Shown one piece after another: positions 10,275 through 22,339 of a stretch of DNA of 64,000 nt (positions within the stretch are counted from its first letter, which is position 1; every line of letters starts with the position of its first letter). The notes under the pieces are model-generated. The model did not search any database. It saw only the letters and a program-made list of their open reading frames with translations, and was not told the DNA's origin. The DNA lies in the NCBI GenBank assembly GCA_030789695.1, contig CM061140.1:85932422-85996421 (forward strand), read 5' to 3'. The stretch is from Scilla litardierei (taxonomy: Eukaryota > Streptophyta > Magnoliopsida > Asparagales > Asparagaceae). The position numbers and the translations under genes were made by a program.

Positions 10275-12180
10275 ATTGCAGCCCGCCACACAAACCGGAG
10301 TGATAAATGCGGGGTCGGCTCCGGTCCATTATACATGCATTCTTGAAGACCTCTAGGGCAGCTCGCCATCCAGACCGAAGTGATAAATGCAGGGTTGGCT
10401 CCAGCCCATTTATACCCGCGCTCTTGAAGACCTCCGAGTGATAAATATGGGGAGGTGACGGCCCAATATCCGTCTGATTAGAGAGGATGCAGGGAGGCGA
10501 CGGCCTAATATCTGCCCTCTCAAAGACCTCTGGGGCAGTTTGCCATTAAAATCGGAGTGACAAATGCGAGGAGGCAACAGCCCAATACTCGTCCGACTAC
10601 ATAGGATGCGAGGAGGTAACGGCCCAATACCCGTCCAACTACAGAGGTTGCGAGGAGGCGATGGCCCAATACCCATCCGACTACAGAGGATTCGGGGAGG
10701 CGACGACCCAATACTCGCACTCTCAAAGACCTCCAGGGTAGTTTGCCATCCAAACTGGAGTGATAAATGTGGGAAGGCGACGGCCCAATACCTGTTCGAG
10801 TATAGAGGATGTGGGGAGGCGACGACCCAATGCCCGCCCTCTCAAAGACCTCCGGGGTAGTTCACCATCCATACCGGAGTGACAAATACGGGGAGGTGAC
10901 GGCCCAATACCCGTCCAATTACAGAGTATGCAGGGAGGCGTCAACCCAATACCCACCCTCTCAAAGACCTCCAGGGTAGTTCGCCATACAAATCGAAGTG
11001 TTAAATGTGGGGAGGCGATGGCCCAATACCCGTCCATTTACAAAGGATGCGTGGAGGCGACAGCCCAATTCCCGTCATCTCAAAGACCTCCGGGGCAGTT
11101 CTCCATCAAAACCGGAGTGACAAATGCAGGGAGATGAAGGCCTAATACCCGTCTGATTACAGAGGATGCAGGGATGCGATGGCCCAATACCTGCCAATGC
11201 AAAGACCTCTGGGGTTGTTTCCATCCAAATCGGAGTGATAAATGTGAGGAGGCTATGCCCCAATACCCGTCCGACTACAGAGGATGCAGGGAGGCGACTG
11301 CCCAATACCCGCCCTCTCAAAGACCTACGGGGCATCTCGCCATCCAAACCGGAGTGATAAATGCAGGGAAGCGACGGCCTAATACCCGTCCAATTACAGA
11401 GGATGCGGGGAGGCGACGGCCCAATACCTGCCATCTCAAAGACCTCTGGGCAGTTCTGCATCCAAACCAGAGTGACAAATGCAGGGAGTCGACGTCCCAA
11501 TACCAGTCTGATTATAGAGGATGCGAGGAGGAGGCGGCCCAATACCCGCCCACTCAAAGACCTCCGGGGTAGTTCGCCATCCAAACCGGAGTGATAAATG
11601 CGGGGAGGTGATGGCCCAATACCTGTCTGACTACAGAGGATGCGGGGAGGCGACTGTCCAATACCCAACCTCTCAAAGACCTCTGGGGAAGTTTGCCATC
11701 CAAACCGGAGTGATAAATGCTGGGAGGCGATGACCCAGTACCTGTTCGATTACAGAGGTTGCGGGGAGGCGACAGCCCAATACCCGCCCTCTCAAAGACC
11801 TCGGGGTAGTTCGCCATCCAAATCGGAGTGACAAATGCATGGAGGCGACAGTCCAATACCTGTCCGATTACAGAGAATGCAGGGAGGCAACGACCCAATA
11901 CGCGCCCTCTCAAAGACCTCCGGGGCAGTTCACCATCCAAACCGGAGTGATAAATACAGGGAGGGGACGACCAATACCCTTCCAACTACATAGGATGCGG
12001 GGAGGCGATGGCCCAATACCCGCCCTCCCAAAGACCTACAGGACAGTTCGCCATCCAAACCTGAGTGATAAATGCGGTGAGGTGACGACCCAATACCTGT
12101 CTGATTATAGAGGACGCAGGGAGGCGACGATCCAATACCTGCCCACTCAAAGACCTCCGGGGTAGTTTGCCATCTAATCC
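10275..12180 (+). repeat. Tandem array in the 3' UTR of element F, left part
   Basis: About 15 units of roughly 120 bp. The core unit contains two imperfect copies of GGGGAGGCGACGGCCCAATA, joined by CCGTCCGACTACAGAGGATG and by CTCAAAGACCTCCGGGG, then GCCATCCAAACCGGAGTGAT. Some units carry extra copies of the 41-bp half. The first units (10275-10440) are a shorter, diverged type with CGGCTCCGG instead. It resumes right of element D. Confidence 0.9.
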
Positions 12181-13010
12181 AAACAACCAAGGCAATCTAC
12201 TAACTCCTTTCCCATATTTCCTGATCATTGAGCACTCGTAAAACCAAATATGCTCACTTGACTTGATCTAGAGTTTTCATTGACACTTAAACTGCTAGTC
12301 ACTGTTGACTATAATCCATCCACATGATCTGGAGAAGTCATCGCCTTTCACCATTTCGCAAACTGTAACTGGAATCCAGTGATCAGTGCGCACCCGGTGC
12401 GTATTCGAACGGTTGACTTTGAAACTCCCATGACATTCCCAAGATCCTTAATTCCTTTAAATCACTGTGTCCGAAACAGATCATGTTGTCGGTCTTATAC
12501 AATCCATTATAAGATCAATCTCGTCATCACATTATCACTCTGAATCTCTTCTGTTCATATCTAATGATCATATTATTTACTTCAACCACGTTACTTCAAA
12601 ACCCAGGTTATACGGTTGCTACTCGGCTTATATATAAATATGCTCATAACATCAGTTGCATAACATTTCACTTGATTGATGTAGGTCTACGCATTTAGTC
12701 ATTAAGACAAGACTTCTAATCACCACACTTCTATCACGAGCAGCATACAAAGAGTCGATCTCATTCCCTCGATTCAATGTTCTCACTTCCATGGTTCCTT
12801 GTCAAGTCGAGAATCCAACCTTATAACTATCCAATGTGTTAGAAATACATCACTTAAACTTCAACTTATTCCTGTATTCTCACTCAAATCCAAACTAGAG
12901 GGGGCCAAGGAACTAGTCTAAACCTAACTAACTTATGTCAGACTCGAATATTGTTGGTTGTTTGAATAGTTACTGCAACACTATTGTTTCGATAAATCAT
13001 TCGATCAAGA
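12181..13010 (-). other. Non-coding internal remnant of element D
   Basis: Sequence next to the primer-binding site where gag would be expected. It has no long frame and no gag motif on either strand. Confidence 0.6.
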
Positions 13011-13026
13011 CCTGCATGGGCCACCA
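13011..13026 (-). other. Primer-binding site of element D (tRNA-Ile-like)
   Basis: Minus TGGTGGCCCATGCAGG, identical to the sites in C, E, I and J. Confidence 0.65.
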
Positions 13027-13271
13027 CAAAAACTGTCACGCCCCACTTCCCAAAAGATTGAGAAGCGAGACATGGCCAGCCCGCATGGACTCGAGCCGTT
13101 GAGGCTCGGGGTCCAATAAGCGTCTAGGCAAGTTATGATGCGGAGGAGAAAGTCCGATCGAACAATTTAGCATGAAACAACAGATATAGCAGCAAAAGAT
13201 ACTATTCAAAAGCAGAAGGTAACCAACAAAGAGTTTAACATAAAAGCTAAAACTGTACGTACCGGAGGCAA

Positions 13272-14345
13272 CTAAAGAAGAAAAAGTCTGCTGGGGTCCA
13301 CAGGTTGTGGCAGCTCGGTCAAGTCTGAGACATGTGCAAAACACATGTCAGCAACGAACTAATGAGACCATAATTAAAGCAGTTATACAATTCTAGCAGT
13401 TCTATATGGAATTTAAATGACAACTACACATGCAGTTCTAGAAAGCAGGAAATAAGTAATGGTTATTCTAATCGATCTGCTAGGGGTGTCCATCTAATCA
13501 GATCGTCTAAGAGTTGTTCATGTAGTTCTGTCAATCTGCCAGGGGTGTCCATCTGGTCAGATTGTCCAAGTCTAGAAAAAGGTCAAACGACCGGAATGCA
13601 TCCCTGCGAAGCAGACAGGAGTGCACCAACTGCGATACAAAGATAAAGCCTAAGGACTCAAGCTGCGTAGGCGGAGGGGAGCTACCCCCCAGGCCCAGCT
13701 AGACTCTTTTGTCCTACCCCACCCGCGAGTCGTTTGTGTTATGGACACGAGCCAACAAACGCTCCATCTAGACACGAGACAAGACAAGGATCACGAATTA
13801 TACGGCGTATCATACCGGAGCGCACCAGTCACGGGTGAGCCAAAGCTGGGGAGCACCAGTTCTCAATGGTCACCCCCGTTGTCGATCCGAAACAAATCAT
13901 TAATCATGAATGATACTACGTATCATACCGGAGCGCACCAGTCACGGGTGAGCCAAAGCTGGGGAGCACCAGTTCTCAATGGTCACCCCCGTCATCGATT
14001 AACTATCCGCAAGCGAGCCGTCTCTGGGCTAGCCAGCAGACGCTCCACAAGAGTAGTGCCAACCTCCGTATAGGAGAGGCCCACGCCTGTGATCTTCTAC
14101 AAGGATCCACACAATCAAAATTTCCGGCTTATTAATTAGCATGTGAGGTTTAAGTTGCATTTTAAAAGTGGGTTCGAGCAGAAAATAGCATGTGATCATT
14201 TTCAAGTATTTTGCAGAAATAAATCTAGCAGTTCTAACATCATTTCTAGAAAAGTATAAAAGCAGTAACTAAAGTCTCATTCCTTGCCTGGAAGATTCCA
14301 GCAAGGATGTAGTCCAGCAGGGTCTGGGTCAACCAACGGATCTAC
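13272..14345 (-). pseudogene. LTR-encoded spliced gene, copy in LTR D
   Basis: Penultimate open exon ends at 14288 with CCAG|GCAAGG. The intron 13325-14287 (963 bp) ends TCTCAG, and a short final exon 13324-13272 reads LTELPQPVDP to a stop. Phase 1 joining keeps the frame. The final exon is shorter and much less acidic than in C, E, I and J, so it may be decayed. The donor lies in an inverted repeat (CTTGC-TGGAA/TTCCA-GCAAG with one bulge). The acceptor ends an inverted repeat (13325-13336 with 13342-13351). Function unknown. Confidence 0.45.
13800..14005 (-). repeat. Two tandem copies (about 120 bp period) within the LTR D intron
   Basis: ATACCGGAGCGCACCAGTCA...GGTCACCCCCGT occurs twice (13808 onward and 13923 onward), nearly identical over about 75 bp. 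Confidence 0.85.
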
Positions 14346-16687
14346 GGAACCTGTACGATAATCCTATCATCACAATCATGCACTCTAACATCCACAGGCA
14401 ATGACAGAAGATAAGCCAGATTAACTGGGCCCGTTTTGGGTCACCAGCCTACAGTTCCGTATTCATTATCTTCAATTAGTGAAATAACCAGCACAATAAA
14501 TTTACCGTTTTTATCTTGTTAACATGCGGTGTGGGTTCCTACGGAGAGAGACTTACCTCAACACGATGCGAGAGCTACTTGATGTTGGGTGGCGACGTCA
14601 GGGGTTGGACTCGGTCAGCGTGCACGGTACGGAATGATAGGTACTCTGAGATAAAACACGTGCACTAATAAGTTTGTAACGATGGTCAAGAATTATTAGG
14701 CAGACCTAAAACGTCTAATGATCCGATTCTTAACAAGTTTTCTGTCCTACGATGGTTTCATAACAATATTAAAGAGCGTTAAATAACTAACATGTTATTT
14801 ACATCCAGCTGCTAATACAAATAAGCATACAATAATATATCAAGCAACCTAGGCTATCATTAGCTAGAAGTAGCGTACAAAAATCATCAACCCTACGAAT
14901 TGTCAAATTAACATCTACATTAATGTTATTAGCATGCAAAACAACATTTCTATTAAGCTACAAACTTGTTGGCTAAGATGAACCTACTGAATATACATAT
15001 GCATATAGTTCTCAATATTATAACTTTAAGATAAATCTGTGACCAATTTTTAACATATCACATTATAAAAACTTTTAATACTATACTTCTATAGTGATTA
15101 TAACCCTCAAACTGTTCACATGGCTCACCCTAACATGATAATAGATATTCTTAATAATTGGAACTTAACAACAGAGACTAACAGCTTAACATGACATCCC
15201 ACTTCATTAATACTTCACAGGCAAACCCTAAAACGTAGACACTAACATCACAAAAACTAACTCAACACAATATCTACTAACCTTACACAAGCTTCTCCTC
15301 GCTTTTGCGGTTGCAGGTGGACACGAAGGCGGCTGCGGGGGCTACTCACGGCGACAGGGGGCACGGCGGCGACGGCGGCGACGGTTACGGCCGTCGTTGC
15401 TGCTGCTGCTGCAAAAATCGTCGGAAACAGCGGCGCCTGGGTGATTTGCAGCGGTCTACGGCGGAGCTCCGGCGTACAGCAGCGAGCTAGGCGGCCGGGG
15501 TCACGTCGGGGATGAGGTCGGGCATTGGGAGATGGCCGCGGGCGCACGTACAGGCGACGGGAAGCTACTGTGGGTCGAGCGGTTCCTGTCGTGCAGTTGG
15601 CGGCGAAGTCGGGGCTTGCGGCGGCGCAAGCGGCGGGGCAACGTCGGAGGGGGTCGGGTATTGAGGCAGGGAGGTCCGGCGATGGCTACGGGGCTATCGG
15701 CGGCGAGCTTTGCAGCGGCCTAGGGGTGCGTGCGAGACCATCAACAGGCTCACGAGAGCTTCAGGTCGAAGAACAGGGCTCTGCGGGCTTGCGCTGGGCG
15801 GCGAACTCCGACGAGGGGGTCCGATCGCCGGTGCTGGTGATGGTGCACGCGAGGTGAAGGGTAGGAGCGGCGTTGCGGGGTAGAGGTTGTGGGTTTCTTG
15901 TTGTGCGAAGACGGCGTGCGAGGGTTTCTCAAGAGGTGGCGGCTGCGGTTCGATGCTGTGAAAACTTTTAGAGTTAGGGTTTAAAATATACTAACCCTAA
16001 GGCTATAAGGTAAGGTAGGTAGCTGTAAAACGTGGGCTTTAGTAGGTGACGTGGGTAGGCTTTCAGTTATAGGAATGAAGTTATAATGAATTGTTTTAAA
16101 ACTATTTAAAAAAAACTCAAACTCCCTATGTTCATCTACAAGGCTAAGACTAGGGTTTGCATGTGCGGTACGTGCACGTGCATCGATGCATGGGTCCGGG
16201 GCATGCACAGAGCTCCGAGACACCCAAGTGCACATGCGTGCGGGGTTGGTTGGGTCCGTTTACGCTGATACAGCGGAAAACGCCGTATCAGATCAATACG
16301 CGTGATACTGCCGAGATACGCGTTCTGTTCGCGCATGCGGGGTCTCACTGGTCTACGGGGGTCGCCTACGGGTTCCTGGCACAAATACAGTCATGTGCGT
16401 GAGGTTCGTCCCAGAATCGCCCGTCGATTTGCGTGTATATAGTGTGTCGTTCAAACGGTCGGTGCATAAAGCAATTCCAGTGTGAACGAGGTGTTGGCTT
16501 GGGTTGACACGTGTTCCCAAGTCGGACACGAGTCACGGAGGATATCTATAGGTTCAAGCAAGGTTCTAGGGTCCTACTGCGTGCACAGACGACATCTGCT
16601 ATGCACACAGACCAAATTACTTAACACACAGACCTAATAGCTGTGCACACACAAAATTCAAATTTGGCCCGAAAACAGGCCGTTACA

Positions 16688-18243
16688 AGGCGATGGCCCA
16701 ATATCCGTCTGACTACAGAGGATGCAGATAGGTGACGGCCCAATACCCGCCCTCTCAAAGACCTCCGGGGTAGTTTGCCATCCAAACCGGAGCGATAATG
16801 CGGGGAGGCAACGCCCAATACCCGTCCGATTACAGAGGATGCGGGGAGGCGACAGCCCAATACCTGCCTTGAAAAAGACCTCCGGGGCAGTTCTCCATCC
16901 AAACCGGAGTGACAAATACAGAGAGGCAAAAGCCCAATACTCATCCGATTACAGAGGATGCGGGAAGGTGACGGCCCAATACCCGCCCTCTCAAAGACCT
17001 CCGCCACAGTTTGCCATCCAAACCAGAGTGAAAATGCGGGGAGGCAATGGCCCAATACCCGTCCAACTACAGAGGATGCGAGGAAGCGACGTACCAATAC
17101 CCGTCCGACTACAGAGGATGCGAGGAGGCGACGACCCAATACCCGCCCTCTCAAAGATTTCCGGGGCAGTTCGCCATCCAAACTAGAGTGACAAATGCGG
17201 AGAGGCGATGGTCCAATACCCGTCCAATTACAGAGGGTGCGGGGAGGCAACGGCCTAATACATGCCCTCTCAAAGACCTCTAAGGCAGTTTGCCATCCAA
17301 ACCGGAGTGACAAATGCGGGGAGGCGATGGCCCAATACCCCTCCGAATACAGAGGATGCGGGGAGGCGACGGCCCAATGCCCGCCCTCTCAAAGACCTCC
17401 GAGGTAGTTCGCCATACAAACCAGAGTGATAAATGCAGGGAGGCAATGGCCCAATACCCATCTGACTACAGAGGATGCGGGAAGGCGACGGCCCAATACC
17501 CGCCCTCTCAAAGACCTCCGAGGCAGTTCGCCATCCAAACCGAAGTGATAAATGCAGGGAGGCAACGGCCCAATACCCGTCCGATTACAGAGGATGTGGG
17601 GAGGCGATGCCCTAATACCATCCATCTCAAAGACCTCCGGGGCAGTTCGCCGTCCAAACCGGAGTGATAAATGCGAGGATGCAACGGCCAATACCCGTCC
17701 GACTATAGAGGATGCGAGGAGGCGACGACCCAATACCCGCCCTCTTAAAGGCCTCTGGGGATGTTCTCCATCAAAACTGGAGTGATAAATGTGGGGAGGT
17801 GACAGCCCAATACCCGTCCGATTAGAGAGGATGCGGGGAGGCGACGGCCCAATACCTGCCCTCTCAAAGACCTCCAGTACAGTTCGCCATCCAAACTGGA
17901 GTGAAAATGCGGGGAGGCGACGGCCCAACACCCGTCCAACTACAAAGGATGTGGGGATGTGACGGCCCAATATCCGCCCTCTCAATGACCTCTGTGTCTG
18001 TTCGCCATCCAAACCAGAGTAATAAAAATGGGGTCGGCTAACGGCCCATCTATACCCGCACCCTTGAAGACCTCTGGTGTAGTTTGCCATCCCAACCGAA
18101 GTTATAATGCAGGGCCGGCTACGGCCCATCTATACCCACTCTAATGAAGACCTCCAGGACAGTTCTCCATGCAAACCGAATTTATAAATGTGGGGCCGGC
18201 TACGATCCATCTATAGCTACACTCTTAAAGACCTCCAGGGCAG
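16688..18243 (+). repeat. Tandem array in the 3' UTR of element F, right part
   Basis: About 13 units of the same roughly 120-bp repeat as 10275-12180, resuming in mid-unit after element D. The last units (about 18020-18243) switch to the shorter type with GGCTACGGCCCATCTATACC, mirroring the left edge. Confidence 0.9.
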
Positions 18244-18544
18244 GCCACGTGCAACACCCTCAAAAGACCCTAGAGGCGATCTATCTCTACAAAGAACTTT
18301 ACCAACTCAATCACACTTAAACTCCACAACATTCCGCTTCTCTAGGGCCTTAGCCACTTCCAAGCAGAAAGTTGGGGGCATACACACTAAGGCAAAAAGT
18401 GGCGAGAAGTAACAACACAAGCACAAAAGATAAACACGGCGAACCGCCTAAGGTATATTTCCTTAAAGTTGAAATTTATACATTTCCATTAAGCATTCTA
18501 TGCTAGGTCCTACACTTGGCCCCGAGACTGGCCTTACATATGCT
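18244..18544 (+). other. 3' UTR of element F between array and antisense gene
   Basis: Non-coding. Contains a polypurine-like AAAGTTGGGGGCAT (18368-18382) that resembles a plus-strand primer site, although no LTR starts after it. Confidence 0.4.
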
Positions 18545-20960
18545 ACCCCCTGAACTGTCTTATGGTGCCTCTGGACGGTCGACGACCTCATAAGGCAACT
18601 CTGCATGGGCCCCGGCTTTGGACTCCACTGGTTCCATCGCTGTTACCTCCCCCGACCACCGACATCGCCACCAGCCTGATCGTCGATAGACGGACCTGCT
18701 TCTACAGCTTCCTCTTCCTCCTCGCCATCTGAGGCTGCCATCAATGCAGAAAAGTCGATCTCCAGCCCGGGATGCAGCCTCTTCAACCTCTTCTCTGCCC
18801 TCTCGAGGCCGGCATGAAGAAACCTCCTGCAAGCTCTCCTACCGGGCCTCTGCCATGCTCTTGGCCTGGATATCCTTCATGATGGGAAGTAGCTCGTCCA
18901 TCTGATACTTGAGGATGGCCTCCACCTTCACGGCCTCAAGATCGATCTTCTTCAGCTCTGCCACCTAACGCACGAGCTCGGTAATCTCCTGCCCTTCACC
19001 TCCATCTCCGCGGCATGGGCTTTCTACAGAGCGGCCCGTCGGGCATCTGCCTCCTCTCAGGCCAGATCCTCTGAGAACTTAACCTGCTTCTCCATCTCCT
19101 CCTTCTGGTTCGCACAAAACCTGCGGACTTCTTCCAACTTCGCTTCCTTGTTCCGTAACCACCCTGCGACCTCCTTGAGCTTGGTGTCCTTCTTCTGTAG
19201 CTTACCGGTGGCCGCCTGGAGCTCCATCTTCTTCCTACCAATGGTCGCCTGGAGCATGCCCATGTTAGTGTGGCGCTGCAAGGACGTCATCGTCGCTACA
19301 GCCTATAAAAGGAACAGAATACATAAGCCTGCTTGAAAGAATATAGACCAACAATATGAATAGGGGTACACATCAAACCTGTATGATGTGCCAACTCGCC
19401 GTGCCATAGAGGCGCTCGGGACCAACATTATACAGGGACTCTCGGTACCTAGGCAACAGATTGTTCTCTGCCAGACGGGCCGCAACCCTCGCATCCTCGA
19501 ACAACGACTCATTAGCACCCATCTGGTAGCTTGGCTCAGAAAGCTCGACCTTTGGGATCACCAGGATCTCGGCCTTCTTTGCTTTGAAGAAGGCGAGCGC
19601 TGCCTTGCAACTTGAATGCCCCGGTGTCCTTGAGTTCGACTTCCACTGCTCCCAAGAGGGGCATCCAAAGCAACAACACTAGACCCTTGTGCCTTTTACT
19701 AGGGCCTGTGGGCCCTAGGCATGGCGATCGATAGATCAGCCACTGGCTCCTTGACCGCAACCGGTTCTGCTAAGCTGCCCGATGCGGCCTCGCTCATGCG
19801 AGGGGAGGAAGCGGTTAATGTGGTCGTCGTCTTCTTTGGTCTCTTGCTTCGCTCCCCCTCCTCCTCAGCCCATGCAGTTGATGCATCCTCCAGGCTCCAC
19901 TTCTATCCGGCCTTCTTCGGGAAGCTCTTTGACATCGCCGCCTTGCCTTTGACTTGGGCCGCCTACTCCTTGGCCACCGATACCACGGTTGACGCCTCCT
20001 CCATGGCCATCAACATCAGTTCGTCCCTCGACAGACTCATGGCCACACCTGCAAAAAGAAAAGAGATTAGGGTGAGCAAATACAAAGAAGGTTGCTTAGA
20101 TCGCAGTACCTTCGGGCCAGATATGGAGGTCGATCTGGTGCTGCTTGACCAGCTTCGCATGTGTCCGGAGCTTGTAGGGGATATCCATAAAGATCTTGGA
20201 GTTCTCCAGATCTTGCCCCTACAGAGTCATATACTTGTTCGCTGTGGGATTCAACTTCCACCAGTTCGACCATAGAGACAATTCTGCTGGCGTCGAGATG
20301 AAAACGAACTTCTCTTTCCACTCACTCGCTTTATTCGGCATATCGAGGACGAGATGTCGATCCTTCCTCGCACTGTCATAATAATATACTCCTCACCACT
20401 TCACTTCGAAGAAATGCCGAAACTGTGGTAAGGTCGGACTTATGCCACTACCGAAGCAGATAACAAGAAAGCAGACCATGGCTCTGATCGAGTTCGGCAT
20501 CAGTGAGAAGATCGGAAGCTTGAGGAAGTTCAGCATGAGTATGAGGAAGGGGTGGAGCAGACACCGAATCCGAGCTCAAAGTTTGAAAAATAAACCCCGA
20601 CTTCATTGTCCATGGGCAAGCAGACCCATTCATCAAAGGTGGGGATGCAAACTTCATAGGGTGGCTAGATATAATTGGAACGAATCTCGACGCGGCTGAT
20701 GTTCTTTGTCTTAGGCGCTATGGCCAAGATCTCTACCGAAATCGTTGTTGTAACTACACCGACGGTCGGCCCTGAGCCCCTCTTCTTGGTTTTCTTGGCG
20801 ACCGTCGACATTGAGGGGACAACGGGAGCTACTTCCCACTCCTCCAACCCAGACTCTGCCACATCCACCGACACCATCCTTCGGAGCCAGCATCCCCAAA
20901 CTCGTCAAAGTGCCTCTCTACGTGTTTATCAGAAGAAGAAGAAGACTCGGAGGAAGTCAT
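18545..20960 (-). pseudogene. Antisense accessory gene in the 3' region of element F (gypsy-type transposon domain plus coiled coil)
   Basis: Runs opposite to pol. A start at 20960 (MTSSESSSSSDKHVERHF) opens a serine-rich, acidic N-terminus. In the region 20600-20050 the minus strand encodes LLHPFLILMLNFLKLPIF..., ICFGSGISPTLPQFRHFF and KEKFVFI segments, which resemble the plant 'putative gypsy type transposon' domain as recalled from other annotations. Two GT-AG introns fit: about 20110-20050 (GTACTG...TTTGCAG) and 19378-19302 (GTTTGATG...TTTTATAG). After the second intron comes a charged coiled coil (GRKKMELQAATGKLQKKDTK, 19301-19050) and an acidic C-terminus near 18560. Frameshifts and stops break the frame. 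Comparable antisense genes are known in Tat-lineage elements, for example maize Grande. Function unknown. Confidence 0.6.
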
Positions 20961-21107
20961 CTGATATAGATCGAAGAAAGTACCTAAGAAGGAGATCATC
21001 GGAGCTTCGACAAAGCATGATTGGCCACGAGTGCTCGAAGACGAAGAATGAAAGGAGCTTTGTTGAAATTCAAAAGCAAGAGCCCTCAACCATTCCCCCC
21101 CTCTCTG

Positions 21108-21114
21108 TTTTATA
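21108..21114 (-). promoter_or_regulatory. TATA box for the antisense gene of element F
   Basis: Minus-strand CTCTATAAAACAG, about 150 bases upstream of the proposed start at 20960. Consistent with an independent promoter. Confidence 0.5.
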
Positions 21115-21387
21115 GAGAGCATTGGCCAATCTCAACTGCTGAAGGCAGACCACGTGGTGAGATCTGAAGAAGAGATGTCCCCTCAGCTTCTCCCCAGAGC
21201 TGTACATGGCATGTGTCGTGCTCCAAGCGATGGGGTGCCTCGGTATCTCCCCGCTGCCGAATCAGCATGATGACCCTTGAGATTCAACGGTCATCTTGCA
21301 TTTAATGCTACAGCTGTCATCACATAGAGTGAAGTGCGTCATCTGAACAGATCTGTACTTCCTGTTTCGAACTCAAATGACGAGGGT

Positions 21388-22335
21388 AATTGTTACAACC
21401 TCAAGATCGACATAGTTGATCTAGGCCAGCATGTTTAAAGCCCAAGTCTTGGCTCGTCGAATCTCCACAATGAGACCTAGTTCACCAAGGCTTAGAGAAG
21501 CTCGCCAAGGCTCTGAGTAGCCCGCACTAGCAGAGTGTGAACTCTCCAACCAAACCAAAGAGAAGAGCCCTCCGGTAGATCGCATGATCTACACCAGCTC
21601 ACCCAGAGGCAGCTCACCTACCTCTCTATCCAGACGAAGTCTGCCCATGGACGAAGATGCCACGCCATTAGTATCACTGCCATTTTCACACAGACAAGTC
21701 TGACAAAAGCGTACCTGGCTGCTTCGTCGACTGACAGCCTGACAAAAGCACGCTTAGCCGTTTCACCCCCAGAAAGCCTAACAAAAGCACACCTGACATT
21801 GACGGCTCTGACAGCCTGACAAAAGCGCATTTGACATGTTCGGCTGTGACATCCTCAGCCGAACCCCTGACACTGCCAGCTCAGCTAAAGCAACCGACAC
21901 CAGCAGCCTATAAATAACCCTTATCCTCCAATGAGAAAGGGGCTGGCTAATCTGTAAGAATTCCTTACACATTTACTTATATTCAAGGTCGAATATCCTC
22001 CACATATTCACGCCTTCCACACTAGTTTGCCACGCAAGCACCGATCTGCCACTAAGATCGCCCTACGTGTTCGACGTTCTCCAATTAGTAACCAGCTGAC
22101 TTAAGCATCAGAGGGGCTCTTGGTTGACAGCCAACCGAGCCTTTCTGATGAGTTGTTCTCTTTGCAGGAAGCTCACCCTAGCCACTAATGGTTAAAGCAA
22201 CCCACAGCGAACTACTCCAATAGACAGGCGATTTACTCCGATTGATGGGTGAACTTGAGACTTCCTTCTACAAAGCGTCTTCTAATCGAGATTAGCCTCG
22301 TCAATACCCCCAAAACTAGTAATCATTGTACCAGT
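21388..22335 (+). repeat. Probable 3' LTR of element F
   Basis: Begins TGTTACAACC after a purine-rich ATGACGAGGGTAAT and has a plus-strand TATA box (TATAAATA, 21906-21913). It ends before gag of element G resumes at about 22340. The second LTR is outside the window, so neither boundary can be confirmed. Confidence 0.45.
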
Positions 22336-22339
22336 GTTT

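Larger units (their letters stand above)
12181..16687 (-). mobile_element. Element D: one LTR and short internal region of a Tekay-like element, inside the array
   Basis: Minus strand: LTR (16687 to 13034), tRNA-Ile-like primer site (13026-13011), then about 830 bp of non-coding sequence ending abruptly in the array at about 12180. No gag and no second LTR. The array unit is interrupted with about 25 bp missing and no clear target duplication, so D has probably lost its 3' half by deletion. Confidence 0.75.
13034..16687 (-). repeat. LTR of element D (about 3.65 kb)
   Basis: Plus TGTCACGCCCCACTTCCC at 13034; outer end CCGTTACA at 16687 (minus TGTAACGGCC). Same termini as LTRs E and J. Contains a GC-rich block (15300-15900), two internal duplications and the LTR gene exons. 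Confidence 0.85.
6601..22335 (+). mobile_element. Element F: Tat/Retand-like Ty3/gypsy element, 3' part
   Basis: Plus strand: pol from the protease/RT linker through integrase (6601-10102), a long 3' untranslated region with a tandem array (10275-18243, split by element D), an antisense accessory gene (20960-18545), and an LTR-like end (about 21388-22335). The archaeal-type second RNase H, the 3' array and the antisense gene are features known from the Tat lineage. The 5' part was separated by insertion of C and lies outside. The exact 3' end is uncertain. Confidence 0.8.

Noticed and set aside
10410..12228. Many overlapping open frames on both strands with repeated peptides (RGGDGPIPV-type)
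   Set aside because: They are translations of the 120-bp tandem repeat, whose length is a multiple of three; no unit has a start, domain or codon bias of its own. The same applies to 16621-18129.
12175..16692. Target-site duplication for element D
   Set aside because: The left side has no LTR end and about 25 bp of an array unit are missing, so no duplication can be claimed.
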